Origin: a bacterium
GTDB lineage: Bacteria > Orphanbacterota > Orphanbacteria > Orphanbacterales > Orphanbacteraceae
NCBI GenBank assembly: GCA_025782575.1
Contig: JALGYY010000017.1
Coordinates: forward strand, 609,892-673,891
Length of the DNA: 64,000 bases
Reading direction: 5' to 3'
Shown in pieces: positions 1-8,560 of this stretch. Each line of letters begins with the position of its first letter. Position 1 is the first letter of the stretch. The notes under the pieces were generated by a model, which was not told the origin of the DNA, ran no database searches, and saw only the letters and a list, made by a program, of their open reading frames with translations. A program made the translations under genes and the position numbers.

Positions 1-1833
1 CCGGAGGAGTCTAAACTCCACGTCATCGCCCGCGCATGCCACCAGGTCGGCCGACCGATCGTGTTTGCAATCTCGATTATCATTATCGTGTTCCTGCCGC
101 TCTTTACGTTGCAAGGGGTAGAAGGAAAGACATTCCGGCCGTTGGCCTACACCGTGTCATTTGCCATGCTGGGATCGCTCATATTTGCGCTTGCTTTTGC
201 TCCCATGCTGGGAAGCCTCTTCATGCGCCGCCCGAAACCGGGCAGCAGTAGCGAAGCACCGGTTGTGCGCTGGCTTCTCAAGCCCTATCGTCCGCTCGTC
301 AGTTTCTTTGTTCGAAAACGATGGGTCGCCGTTGTCATCGCCGCCGGCCTTCTGGGCATCGGCGCACTTATTTTTCCACGTCTCGGATCTGAATTTACTC
401 CGAAACTCAAAGAAGGGACCATAGTCGTTCGCCTCACCATGGCTCCCTCCATCTCACTTACCGAAAGCACTCGCCTAACGCTGATTGTCGAGAGGCGCCT
501 GCTCAAGATCACCGAAGTGCGAGAAGTGGTCACCCGTATCGGGCGCGGCGAAGTCGGCGCGCACGCCGACCCTATCAACAGCGCCGAGATTTACGTGCTA
601 CTCCATCCTCAGTCCGAATGGCGCAGCGCAGAAACGCAGGATGACATCGAAGACATCATCCGCGAGGAACTCGGTAGTACGCCGGGCATTCTCGCGAATC
701 TCACCCAGCCGATCGAGATGACCATCGATGAGCTGCTGGAGGGAGTCCGGGCCGAACTCGCCATCAAGATCTTCGGGGAGGATCTGGACGTCCTGAAAAC
801 ACAGGCCGATAAAGTCGCCGCAGTGGTTCGAGGGGTTCGAGGTGCGGCCGATATTCAGGTGGACCAGGTGAGCGGCGCGCCACAGCTTCTTGTGCGCATC
901 GACCGGCAGGCGATCGCACGCTACGGCATTAATGTCGCCGATGTCCAGGAGGTTGTCCACGCCGCGGTCGGCGGAGAAGTAGCTGGCCAAATCTTTGAGG
1001 GTGTCCGCCGGTTCGACATCCTCGTCCGTTACGAACCGCGCGCCCGGGAGACAGCAGACGCCATCCGCCAGGTGCTGATCAACGGGCCGGACGGGCTGAA
1101 AGTACCACTCGATGAACTCGCCACAATCGAAGAGATTGTCGGGCCCCGGCAGATCACCCGCGAAGACAATCAGCGTTTCATTTCGATCCAGTGCAACGTG
1201 GTGGACCGTGACATAGGGACTTTCGTTGAAGAGGCGCAGAAGGCGATCGATGAAAACGTCGAATTACCGGCGGGATACCTCGTGACCTGGGGCGGTCAGT
1301 TCCGTTTGCAGCAGGAAGCGAACAAGCGACTCTCTCTCGTAGTACCCATCACACTGCTCGCCGTCTTTCTGCTTCTTTTTAGTAGTTTTCAGTCACTGAA
1401 GAACGCCCTTCTCATCCTGCTGAACATTCCTTTAGCCCTTGTGGGAGGGGTGGCCGCTCTCTGGCTCTCCGGGCAGAACCTGTCGGTGCCCGCTTCTGTC
1501 GGTTTTATTGCACTTTTCGGAATCGCGCTCGAAAACGGAATGGTGCTCGTTACCTATCTGAACGAACTTCTTCGCCGCGGGATATCGCTCGACGAGGCCT
1601 CGGTCCAGGGGGCGTGTCTGCGGCTTCGGCCTGTACTGATGACCGCCCTTACGACTGCGCTCGGTCTGATCCCCCTGCTCCTGGCGTCCGGCTCGGGAAG
1701 TGAAGTCCAGCGCCCGCTCGCCACAGTTGTTGTCGGCGGACTTGTGACGTCGACGGTGCTCACACTCTTAGTTATTCCGGCTCTTTACAAATGGTTTGCA
1801 GCGCTACCACAGAGTGGTGGGGATAATGTATAG
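1..1833 (+). CDS. Heavy-metal efflux RND pump (CzcA/CusA family), 5'-truncated
   Basis: The reading frame is open from base 1, so this is the C-terminal ~610 residues of an inner-membrane RND pump of about 1,030-1,050 residues that exports metal cations using the proton gradient. Family landmarks are visible: the membrane segment ending FTLQGVEGK at the left edge, LGSEFTPKLKEG at the start of the second porter half, ARYGINVADVQ, VTWGGQF, and the last membrane helices with FGIALENGMVL and GSGSEVQRPLATVVVGG. The stretch VRAELAIKIFGEDL resembles CzcA more than CusA, and few methionines are seen, so divalent cations rather than Cu/Ag are a guess. The membrane-fusion and outer-membrane partners would lie left of the window. 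A P-II-like gene follows after 141 bases. Confidence 0.93.
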   Translation, partial: PEESKLHVIARACHQVGRPIVFAISIIIIVFLPLFTLQGVEGKTFRPLAYTVSFAMLGSLIFALAFAPMLGSLFMRRPKPGSSSEAPVVRWLLKPYRPLVSFFVRKRWVAVVIAAGLLGIGALIFPRLGSEFTPKLKEGTIVVRLTMAPSISLTESTRLTLIVERRLLKITEVREVVTRIGRGEVGAHADPINSAEIYVLLHPQSEWRSAETQDDIEDIIREELGSTPGILANLTQPIEMTIDELLEGVRAELAIKIFGEDLDVLKTQADKVAAVVRGVRGAADIQVDQVSGAPQLLVRIDRQAIARYGINVADVQEVVHAAVGGEVAGQIFEGVRRFDILVRYEPRARETADAIRQVLINGPDGLKVPLDELATIEEIVGPRQITREDNQRFISIQCNVVDRDIGTFVEEAQKAIDENVELPAGYLVTWGGQFRLQQEANKRLSLVVPITLLAVFLLLFSSFQSLKNALLILLNIPLALVGGVAALWLSGQNLSVPASVGFIALFGIALENGMVLVTYLNELLRRGISLDEASVQGACLRLRPVLMTALTTALGLIPLLLASGSGSEVQRPLATVVVGGLVTSTVLTLLVIPALYKWFAALPQSGGDNV

Positions 1834-1974
1834 AGAAGAACCATTGAGCCCGACCGGTGGAATCCGGCAAGAGCGACGAACTCATACTAGCCTTGCGGTT
1901 CGTTTCGCGTTGTACTATGGATCAGTCTACGCAGCGAACACAAGTAAACCACTCTTCGTTTCAGGAGACAAATC

Positions 1975-2307
1975 ATGAAGCTAATACAAGCCTATATCCA
2001 GCCTCACCGACTCTCAGAGGTAGCCTTGGCACTGCACACCCTCTGTGGGTTCACCGTGACAGACGTCCGGGGTCGCGGGCGTGGTAAGCAGGCTAGCGAG
2101 AAGGACAGCCCCGTGGAAGAGGCCTTCGAGTTCGAGGACCACGTAAAGGTAGAGATCTGTTGCGGGGATACCGCGGTCACTAAAATCGTCGACGCCGTTC
2201 AAAAAGCTGCCCATACGGGTCTACGAGGAGATGGTTTGATCTGCGTACTCCGATTGGAAGATGCTATCCGCATCGGCACCGGGAAACGCGGAGATGATGC
2301 CTGCTAA
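1975..2307 (+). CDS. P-II family protein of the type linked to metal RND pumps (PII-NG-like)
   Basis: A 110-residue ferredoxin-fold protein, the usual P-II length. The N-terminus (MKLIQAYIQP, then LSEVALAL) and the C-terminal block GDGLICVLRLEDAIRIGTG plus RGDDA match GlnB/GlnK strands and the nucleotide-binding C-loop. The T-loop (about residues 36-55) is changed: it is rich in charged residues and lacks the tyrosine that is uridylylated in GlnB, so classical nitrogen control is unlikely. An AGGAGA ribosome site lies just before the ATG. P-II relatives without a GlnB-type T-loop are known beside CzcA/CusA pump genes (the PII-NG group). Position and sequence both fit that group; a role in sensing or modulating the pump is inferred. 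Confidence 0.85.
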   Translation: MKLIQAYIQPHRLSEVALALHTLCGFTVTDVRGRGRGKQASEKDSPVEEAFEFEDHVKVEICCGDTAVTKIVDAVQKAAHTGLRGDGLICVLRLEDAIRIGTGKRGDDAC

Positions 2308-2490
2308 GATAATGGTGACGACTAGGCGAACAGCAAACAATCCCACGGACCTAATTGGGGAGAGTTTTACAAGGCAGACAACTGACTCTCATCCCACCAG
2401 GGGAGGGGTAGTGGAGAAGATATTGGAGACATATGCTAATCTGCTTCAGAAAGATCGCTGAGTCACCGTGCTCCTGTCGAATCGTCATCC

Positions 2491-2520
2491 TCGACCACCT
2501 GCCCCCCACACTGATATAAT
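2491..2520 (+). promoter_or_regulatory. Sigma-70-type promoter upstream of the secreted hydrolase
   Basis: A consensus TATAAT (2515-2520) is preceded by TG one base upstream (extended -10). TCGACC at 2491-2496 stands as a -35 with an 18-base spacer (4 of 6 match TTGACA). The expected start near 2527 leaves a leader of about 50 bases. The rest of 2308-2573 shows no gene. Confidence 0.55.
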
Positions 2521-2579
2521 GCGTAGGAGTGTGGCTGCTTCGCGGCGAACTTCCACCCGACCCTGTCTGCGAGATGACT

Positions 2580-4856
2580 ATGAAACTCAATCTGAATTGC
2601 TCCCTGTTATTGTTTCTGCTTATCCTCGTCGCGCCCTCTAATGGACTGGCAAACGGGGCAACGACAATAAGAGCGGGCGCACAACTGGTACCCCTTCTCA
2701 GCGAGTTGGATGCGCAGTCGGTTCCGACGGGTCTCCTATACGATCGGGTACTTCCCCTCGCACGTATTGGTGAGTTCGATGGGTCAGCGGATGCTGCCGT
2801 AGCGACAACTGGCCGCTGGCGCCAGGCTTATTTGGAGATGGTGCGTGGAACGGTCGTCGGCGCTTCGAACACGCTTCCTCAGCTTGATGAGGTGGACCGA
2901 CGGGCTGATCTGATGATGGCGGATGGCGTGATCCCGATCGCCCTGCTGGACGTCCGGTACAATCGGATTCGGGAGTCGGCGCTGAGAGACGGCGTGCTGG
3001 AAATGCGGAGCGGACGACTGGTGGCCGGTCGCGAAGCGGGCGGCGATCTGATCGAAGGCCTGCAAAACGCTTTCTCCGAACATATCGCTTTTACCGCCGC
3101 TACCATGCGTGACCGAACCTACCGCGGTGCTGTCACCAAGTTTCGTCTGAGCGAAGAGCTCTATCTCTCCAATCGGGCCGAACGCCCCGCACAGATTGAA
3201 GTCGACTTCGATGACGGCGCAGGCCCGCGCCCCGCGTCGCTAGGCGAAATCGTCGAAGCGCACTACCTGAGCGCCGGTACCAAAACGATCTGTCTCACCG
3301 CGGTGTTTTCGAACGGCGCCACACGTGAATCGAGTTTCCTTTTTACTGTTGAAAGCCTTGTCTCACCCGACCCGCACGACACTCTCGCGATTACAGCAAC
3401 GATTCCGTTCGAGGGTTCGTTCGCCACCGGTGAAGCTTACGTCTATCTCGCTGATGGACATGCGTCGATCACCAACCCGGTCGTTGTCATCGAGGGATTC
3501 GATCTCGATAACACCCTCGATTGGGATGGCCTCTACAATCTACTGAATCAGGAAAACCTGATCGAAGAGCTTCGGACACGCGGTTTCGATGCCGTCATTC
3601 TGAACTTCACCGAAGCGACCGACTTTATCCAGGCAAACGCCTTTCTCACGGTCGAACTGATTGAGCAGGTAAAAGCGGCGATCAGCCCGGGCGCAGAGTT
3701 TTCCATGATCGGTGCGAGTATGGGCGGGCTTGTTGCACGATACGCGCTCACCTACATGGAGAGCCAGGCGATGGATCACCAGGTGCGAACCGCAATCTTC
3801 TTCGACTCGCCGCAGAGCGGCGCCAATATCCCGCTCGGGATTCAATACTGGATGGATTTCTTTTCGGAGCAGTCAACCGAAGCTGCGTTTCTTTTGAGCC
3901 GTCTCGACACGCCGGCCGGGCGACAAATGCTCGCCTATCATCACACGACGCCCCCGGGCGCAACCGGTGAGGCGGACAGTCTGCGGGGCGCATACCTGGC
4001 TGATCTCGCGTCGATCGGAAGTCTGCCCTCCTTGCCGCGGCTGGTTGCGATCGCAAACGGAAGCGGCGCGACAGTCAATCAGGGCTTCGCTGCAGCGGCC
4101 CAGATTATTGACTACGAATATCGGAGCTTTCTGGTCGACATCGACGGAAACGTCTGGGCGGTACCCGATGGCGGCAGCCAGCAGATATTAAAAGGACTTA
4201 TCGACATCATTCTCCTTCCTGCCGAGACGATAAACGTGACCGTATCAGGCACCGACCCCTGGGATAACGCACCGGGCGGCTGGCGCGGTTCGATGGCCGA
4301 CATGGATTCGACCACCGCCCCCTGGGGCGACATTGTGGCGCTCCATCCTAACCATTGTTTTGTGCCGACCATCAGCGCACTCGCGCTCAGCACGACCGAT
4401 CTCTTCTACGATGTCGCAGGCGACCCCAATCTGATGGCGCTCACTCCGTTCGACACCCTCTACTATCCGACGGTCAATCAAGAGCATGTTTCGATCACAC
4501 CGGAAAGCGCGATCTGGTTTCTCGATGAGATTGACGTGGTTACAACGACACTGGCGGCGGGGGCGGGGAGCGCGCCCGGGCGGCCGGTACTCTTTCCCAA
4601 TCGGCCGAATCCCTTTAACCCGGTAACGAGTATTCGATTTGATGTGCAGGTTGCCGGACATCTTTCGATTGCTGTCTTTAATGTGAGTGGAAGGCTTGTC
4701 CGCACCCTTGCGGGGGGGCACCACGATGCCGGCCCGCTCGATCTTACATGGGATGGACGTGACAACACCGGCCGCGAAGTCCCTTCAGGAACGTTCCTCC
4801 TTCGGGCGCGCACGGGCGGCGAAGCATTCGTTCACAAAATGACACTGGTGAGGTAG
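2580..4856 (+). CDS. Secreted alpha/beta-hydrolase (lipase/esterase-like) with FlgD-like sorting C-terminus
   Basis: About 758 residues. The start at 2580 gives a good signal peptide (MKLNLNCSLLLFLLILV, cleaved near NGLA); the ATG at 2574 is two codons upstream and cannot be excluded. The middle holds an alpha/beta-hydrolase: a strand leading to GASMGGLVARYAL near residue 380 is the nucleophile elbow (G-x-S-x-G), after PVVVIEGFDLDN. The last ~90 residues carry FPNRPNPFNP and LVRTLAGG...TWDGRDNTGREVPSGTF, the FlgD Ig-like domain that ends many exported FCB-group proteins and often acts as an export or surface-anchoring signal. The substrate is unknown. A promoter lies just upstream and a cupin gene follows after 2 bases. 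Confidence 0.8.
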   Translation: MKLNLNCSLLLFLLILVAPSNGLANGATTIRAGAQLVPLLSELDAQSVPTGLLYDRVLPLARIGEFDGSADAAVATTGRWRQAYLEMVRGTVVGASNTLPQLDEVDRRADLMMADGVIPIALLDVRYNRIRESALRDGVLEMRSGRLVAGREAGGDLIEGLQNAFSEHIAFTAATMRDRTYRGAVTKFRLSEELYLSNRAERPAQIEVDFDDGAGPRPASLGEIVEAHYLSAGTKTICLTAVFSNGATRESSFLFTVESLVSPDPHDTLAITATIPFEGSFATGEAYVYLADGHASITNPVVVIEGFDLDNTLDWDGLYNLLNQENLIEELRTRGFDAVILNFTEATDFIQANAFLTVELIEQVKAAISPGAEFSMIGASMGGLVARYALTYMESQAMDHQVRTAIFFDSPQSGANIPLGIQYWMDFFSEQSTEAAFLLSRLDTPAGRQMLAYHHTTPPGATGEADSLRGAYLADLASIGSLPSLPRLVAIANGSGATVNQGFAAAAQIIDYEYRSFLVDIDGNVWAVPDGGSQQILKGLIDIILLPAETINVTVSGTDPWDNAPGGWRGSMADMDSTTAPWGDIVALHPNHCFVPTISALALSTTDLFYDVAGDPNLMALTPFDTLYYPTVNQEHVSITPESAIWFLDEIDVVTTTLAAGAGSAPGRPVLFPNRPNPFNPVTSIRFDVQVAGHLSIAVFNVSGRLVRTLAGGHHDAGPLDLTWDGRDNTGREVPSGTFLLRARTGGEAFVHKMTLVR

Positions 4857-4858
4857 CG

Positions 4859-5236
4859 ATGAAAAGTGGAACTGGCATCGTCAAGCGAGTCGACAGGATC
4901 GCACTTAACAAAGTTGCCGCCGGTCAGGCGACCGAATCGCAGGAGCTGATCGGGGCAGCCGACGGCGCGCCTCACTTTGCCATGCGGCGCTTTGTCATGG
5001 GCAAAGGGGGCGGCATGCCCCGCCACACCAACGCAGTGGAGCACGAACAGTACGTTCTCCGTGGTCGGGCGCGAATCACCATCGCTGACAAAGTGTTCGA
5101 GGTGAGCGAAGGGAATGTCGTCTTCATCCCGGCAGGCGTACCTCATTCCTACGAAGTGACCGAGGCCCCATTCGAATTCCTCTGCATGGTGCCCAACAAA
5201 GAAGACCGGGTCGAGCTTCTCGACGGGTGCGGCTAG
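4859..5236 (+). CDS. Small cupin-domain protein
   Basis: A 125-residue single-domain cupin. The first cupin motif is visible as PRHTNAVEHEQYVLRG (metal-ligand pattern H...EHEQ) and the second as GNVVFIPAGVPHSYEV, with the third metal-ligand His in PHSY. Such proteins bind a divalent metal and serve as dioxygenases, isomerases or storage/sensor proteins; nothing here shows which. The start two bases after the hydrolase stop, with GAGGTAG as ribosome site inside the previous gene's end, points to co-transcription and coupling. Confidence 0.8.
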   Translation: MKSGTGIVKRVDRIALNKVAAGQATESQELIGAADGAPHFAMRRFVMGKGGGMPRHTNAVEHEQYVLRGRARITIADKVFEVSEGNVVFIPAGVPHSYEVTEAPFEFLCMVPNKEDRVELLDGCG

Positions 5237-5313
5237 CCCACCGTACTCACGCCGGCGATTCCGTTCACGTTGTCATCCGGCCGTTGAATTTTACATTAGG
5301 TGGTAACTTCTAG

Positions 5314-5339
5314 GGGGCTGTCCGGTGACGTATGCGTTT
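5314..5339 (+). repeat. Terminal inverted repeat, gene-3' end of copy A
   Basis: Begins GGGGCTGTCCGG, then TGACGTATGCGTTT. It pairs with the inverted copy at 6860-6885 with one mismatch. Confidence 0.85.
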
Positions 5340-5392
5340 CACTCCCGATCCACTTGAACCGCCTCTCGTTATCCGTCCTACTCCCCCGTCCC

Positions 5393-6559
5393 TCAACGTT
5401 TCGTCAGCAACATCTCCCGCGCCGCCAAACGATTGTGTTTGCCGCACAGGATGCGCAGATTCTCGAGGGAGTGCTCCCCTCCCCGGCAATACGGCGTGAT
5501 GTGATCGATCTGCAGGTGAGCGGTCGAGTCGCATCGGATGCCGAGGGAACTGGTGTAGGTGCAGCGCCCTTTGTCGCGGTTGAATACCGCGTCCCGCAGC
5601 TGGGCCGGAATGTGCCGGGAACGAACGGGCAGCCCCTCTGCTCCCTCGCCTGTAGACTCTATCTCATCGGCTGTTCTTGAGCCGCTCACGGCCGCTGGTT
5701 TGACCGGGGAATTGCCCTTCCCCAGTCTCTGCGCCTGGCTCTCTGACTTGCTCTGTTTCCTGACCTTTCTCTTCTTCCTCCGCACCTCTTTCCGTTCGGG
5801 GTCCCGCTTCTCCAGCAGGTCTTTGATTGCTCTCCCTATGATCGCTTCCAGATTCCAACTACGGGAGCAGACCCTCTTCGCCCGCTCCAGATCCCGGCAG
5901 AACTCCTCGCTCGCCGAGAATCGGATTTCGTAGCGATGTTCCAGTTTCTTATTCGGGCTATCGATTGGAGAGTTGCCCCCCAGCTGATCAGTCTGATCAT
6001 CCACAAGATTACTATCAATTTGATAGTTCTCAAGTGTTCGATTCGGCTGAAAAAGATCCTCGTGATCGGCACTTCGATCCCGCCCGACCGCCGGTTCCTG
6101 CAGTCCGATCGGCCGGATCGACTCCCGGGTCTTCGGTGCGATCTTCAGCGAGGCGACGATTTTTTCGATCTCCACGAATCTCTTTCCCGAAACTTCCTGA
6201 AGGATCTTGTCGGAGTTCTTACTCGTCAGGATTCCGGCGATTCTGGAGACGCCGCAGAGTGTAATCTTGCGCCGCGCAAGCAAATCCCGCACATCTGGAA
6301 AGTTCTTCATACATCGGGCAGCCGCGATGAACCGCCCCGCTTTGGGGGGTGAGTAGTGCCATCTCCGCGTGCAGTAGTCGAACAGGGAGGAGTACCCTTC
6401 CTTTAAGAATATCGATCGCCCCTCGATCTCGACCAGACAGTCGAGAATTTCAATGGAGAGCTCATGTCGGCTCTGAACCGCACGATCCCCTTTCTGAATG
6501 ATCTCATGATTGGAAAGCTTTGCCAGAGCCGAGTCCATCTTCTTCGTCGTCATCGCCAT
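5393..6559 (-). CDS. HNH endonuclease, 13E12/DUF222-like, in element copy A
   Basis: About 388 residues. The start at 6559 (MAMTTKK) is preferred because AGGAGG lies 8 bases upstream; an ATG at 6583 in frame lacks one. The N-terminal ~150 residues (KEGYSSLFDYCTRRW...PKAGRFIAAARC...ITLCGVSRIAGIL) resemble the helical region of mycobacterial REP13E12/DUF222 proteins. A low-complexity charged linker follows, rich in K, R and E. The C-terminus is a full HNH domain: LQIDHITPYCRGG, SLENLRILC and CGKHNRL supply the H-N-H triad, with cysteines at CTYTS, RCDS and LCGKH for zinc. About 60% identical in the HNH part to the protein at 50213-51433 but much less elsewhere. A DNA-cutting role is inferred from family; no partner gene is nearby. 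Confidence 0.82.
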   Translation of the reverse strand: MAMTTKKMDSALAKLSNHEIIQKGDRAVQSRHELSIEILDCLVEIEGRSIFLKEGYSSLFDYCTRRWHYSPPKAGRFIAAARCMKNFPDVRDLLARRKITLCGVSRIAGILTSKNSDKILQEVSGKRFVEIEKIVASLKIAPKTRESIRPIGLQEPAVGRDRSADHEDLFQPNRTLENYQIDSNLVDDQTDQLGGNSPIDSPNKKLEHRYEIRFSASEEFCRDLERAKRVCSRSWNLEAIIGRAIKDLLEKRDPERKEVRRKKRKVRKQSKSESQAQRLGKGNSPVKPAAVSGSRTADEIESTGEGAEGLPVRSRHIPAQLRDAVFNRDKGRCTYTSSLGIRCDSTAHLQIDHITPYCRGGEHSLENLRILCGKHNRLAAREMLLTKR

Positions 6560-6733
6560 CTTCTTCCCCTCCTGTCCACTCATCTCGTTCCAAGCCCCAC
6601 CGATATCTTAGCATGCCCTTTTCCGGCTTCGAGAGAGGCCTGACAAACGAAGCCGCCAGTGATTTCCCAAAAAAGAAAGGGGAGATTGCTGCCAATTGAT
6701 TCCTGGACAAGAGAGGTCTTCTGATAGGAGTCT

Positions 6734-6783
6734 GGAGAGGCATCTGCGCTAATGAAAACTGGCGAGGCCCGAAACGTGTCAAG
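6734..6783 (-). promoter_or_regulatory. Conserved leader motifs of HNH element, copy A
   Basis: Read on the minus strand, CTTGACACGTTTCGGGC (6767-6783) is followed by GCAGATGCCTCTCC (6734-6747). Both recur in the leader of copy B (CTTGACACGTTTTGGGC and the identical second motif). The first contains TTGACA and could be a -35 box; no clear -10 is seen. The remaining leader between 6584 and 6858 has no gene. Confidence 0.6.
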
Positions 6784-6858
6784 CAATATTTCTTGAAATC
6801 GATAGAAAAGTTAAATTGATTGAAATACACGGCCGAACTACGGATCGGTGCCGCCAGG

Positions 6859-6885
6859 AAAACGCATACGTCTCCGGACAGCCCC
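6859..6885 (-). repeat. Terminal inverted repeat, gene-5' end of copy A
   Basis: On the minus strand it reads GGGGCTGTCCGG, then AGACGTATGCGTTTT, and continues into CCTGGCG (6852-6858). The same CCTGGCG extension occurs at the gene-3' end of copy B (51471-51477). Confidence 0.85.
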
Positions 6886-6966
6886 ACTTCTCGACCGCCA
6901 TTTCGGCAGTGGAAACTGGTCTGTTTTCTTCAGTAGACCAACTCTTTGACCGGACCGCTCGACCAG

Positions 6967-7890
6967 CTACGCTGGAGATGGTTCTTCTTCGTCCAGAAAG
7001 CACTCCACTTGCGGGCGCGTCGGAATCCCTTGGCGCCCACCAAGCGAGCGGCACTTGATGGCCGCCACAGCCGCCGCGAATCTCATCGACTCGGTCAGAG
7101 TCCAACCTTCGACCACGCCGACCAGAAATGCGCCGTGATACACGTCACCGGCGCCTGTCGTGTCGTAAACATCGACCGGAAACGCCGGAATGTGAACTGA
7201 CGGGGATTGAGACTCGGTTTGCGCGCCCCATGCCCCCTCCTCCCCCGCTGTGACTACGACCTGCTTCGCGCCGGTCTGGTTGAGGAGCTTAGTGGCTCCG
7301 CTCTCTGCATCGCTCGCGCCTGTCGCCCATTCCGCGAAGCCACGCGACGCGATTACAATGTCGGTAATCTGCGCGAGTTCCAACGTCTCGTCTCTCTCCA
7401 GGTCCGCGTCGATCACAACGGGGATGCCACGCCCTCGCGCTTCGTTCGCCAGTTCGAGCGATACCAGTATGTCGGAACCATCCAGATAGAGAACGCTCGC
7501 TTCTTTGACCCCGTCGACAAGCGCCTGCGATCGCTCATAGACCGGCGCGTTCTTATTGTACGCGAGAATGGTCCGCGAGCTGTGGCCCGGATGGATCAGG
7601 ATGAACGAGTGTCTTGTGCGGGCGCCTTCCTGGGCTTGAAGGTGCCGCTCATCCACACCTTCCGAGGCGAGCTGCTCCATGACTACCGTCCCTTCCAGAT
7701 CGGTCCCCACACAACCACCGAAGCAGGTCCTGAGGCCGAGTCGCTGCGCGGCGACGATTGCCGTTGCGACCAGCCCTCCCCCCTGGATATCAGAATCGGT
7801 AAGGTGAAGCCGCTCGTCTTCCGAAGGAAAACGAGGGACCACTGCGAGGTAGTCGAGCGTGGCGATGCCGAATCCGAGCACGTCATACAT
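6967..7890 (-). CDS. PfkB-family sugar kinase (ribokinase-like)
   Basis: About 307 residues from the ATG at 7890 (MYDVLGFG), chosen because the family begins directly with this beta-strand; an upstream in-frame ATG at 7965 would add 25 unrelated residues. It shows the N-terminal GGG-x-x-A motif (QGGGLVATAIVAAQRLG), the VGTDLEG segment and the C-terminal PfkB signature YDTTGAGDVYHGAFLVG, whose Asp is the catalytic base and whose GAGD forms the anion hole. It should phosphorylate a sugar or nucleoside using ATP; the substrate cannot be named. The gene ends 82 bases from the right end of the HNH element. No Shine-Dalgarno is obvious. Confidence 0.85.
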   Translation of the reverse strand: MYDVLGFGIATLDYLAVVPRFPSEDERLHLTDSDIQGGGLVATAIVAAQRLGLRTCFGGCVGTDLEGTVVMEQLASEGVDERHLQAQEGARTRHSFILIHPGHSSRTILAYNKNAPVYERSQALVDGVKEASVLYLDGSDILVSLELANEARGRGIPVVIDADLERDETLELAQITDIVIASRGFAEWATGASDAESGATKLLNQTGAKQVVVTAGEEGAWGAQTESQSPSVHIPAFPVDVYDTTGAGDVYHGAFLVGVVEGWTLTESMRFAAAVAAIKCRSLGGRQGIPTRPQVECFLDEEEPSPA

Positions 7891-8100
7891 GAGGGCAGAT
7901 TCGCGCGTGTGAGAGAAAAGGGCAATAGAAAAGTGTGAGCACTTCTGGCAATCCTCGCCCTGCACTCAGTCGCCTGGATAGTGATGTGGTGACCCGAGAG
8001 ACTTCATGTCTGCCCTGCGTCACCTTACAGCCACAGAATACTATAGGACCTAATCGACTTCGGCACGGGAATCTTCTGTGCATTTTCTTTACATCGCTGA

Positions 8101-8130
8101 TTGACTCACTGCGCAGCACGATGTTACGAT
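8101..8130 (+). promoter_or_regulatory. Possible sigma-70 promoter
   Basis: TTGACT (8101-8106), 18-base spacer, TACGAT (8125-8130). Five of six and four of six positions match consensus. It would give a leader of nearly 480 bases for the gene at 8617, so it is only a candidate. Confidence 0.3.
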
Positions 8131-8283
8131 CAGTCCAAGTTGATCGTGCCAGGCATTGCATCGTCTTGCACGTTCTATGGCTCCATTCCGATACTGATTA
8201 TTAAATGTGACTAACTTCTACCTCAGCTCTCACCGACATCCCTCGCTCTACCGGACTGCCACATTCCCGTTCTCGTTCTTATC

Positions 8284-8309
8284 CTCTGCAATTGCAAGCA
8301 ATTGCGGAG
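8284..8309. promoter_or_regulatory. Double palindrome GCAATTGC-AA-GCAATTGC
   Basis: Two copies of the self-complementary octamer GCAATTGC are separated by AA and flanked by CTC and GAG, so the 26-base unit is itself almost perfectly palindromic. This is typical of a dimeric repressor site, but the binding protein is unknown. Confidence 0.35.
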
Positions 8310-8560
8310 TAAAGAATTTATCGCTTTCGGGGCCGACATTCGGAAGCAGTCGATTTGTCGATGAGGGTAGTGTGAACAATCGATACCACTTCTTCGATAT
8401 GAAGAAGAATTGACCTAACTCGGGTTTTTGGAAGCATTTGGCAAGCTCGGATCGATTTTCGGTTCGTTGGGAAGTGCGGGCGGGCAGTGAAGAACAGTAG
8501 ATCGAGTAGGGAGAGGCTTGCGGGGAACCAAGCGCGGGTGCTAGGGTATCTTCCACAGCA

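Larger units (their letters stand above)
5314..6885. mobile_element. HNH/TIR element, copy A
   Basis: A unit of about 1.57 kb bounded by inverted repeats that match at 25 of 26 positions (5314-5339 and 6860-6885) and holding one HNH-nuclease gene on the minus strand. In gene orientation it reads 5' repeat, ~0.3 kb leader with two conserved motifs, gene, ~80 bases, 3' repeat. ACTTCT occurs both at 5306-5311 and immediately outside the right end at 6886-6891, a possible 6-base target duplication. Copy B at 49919-51504 has the same plan. No transposase is encoded, so movement would need the HNH protein or a factor acting in trans; mobility is inferred. Confidence 0.7.
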
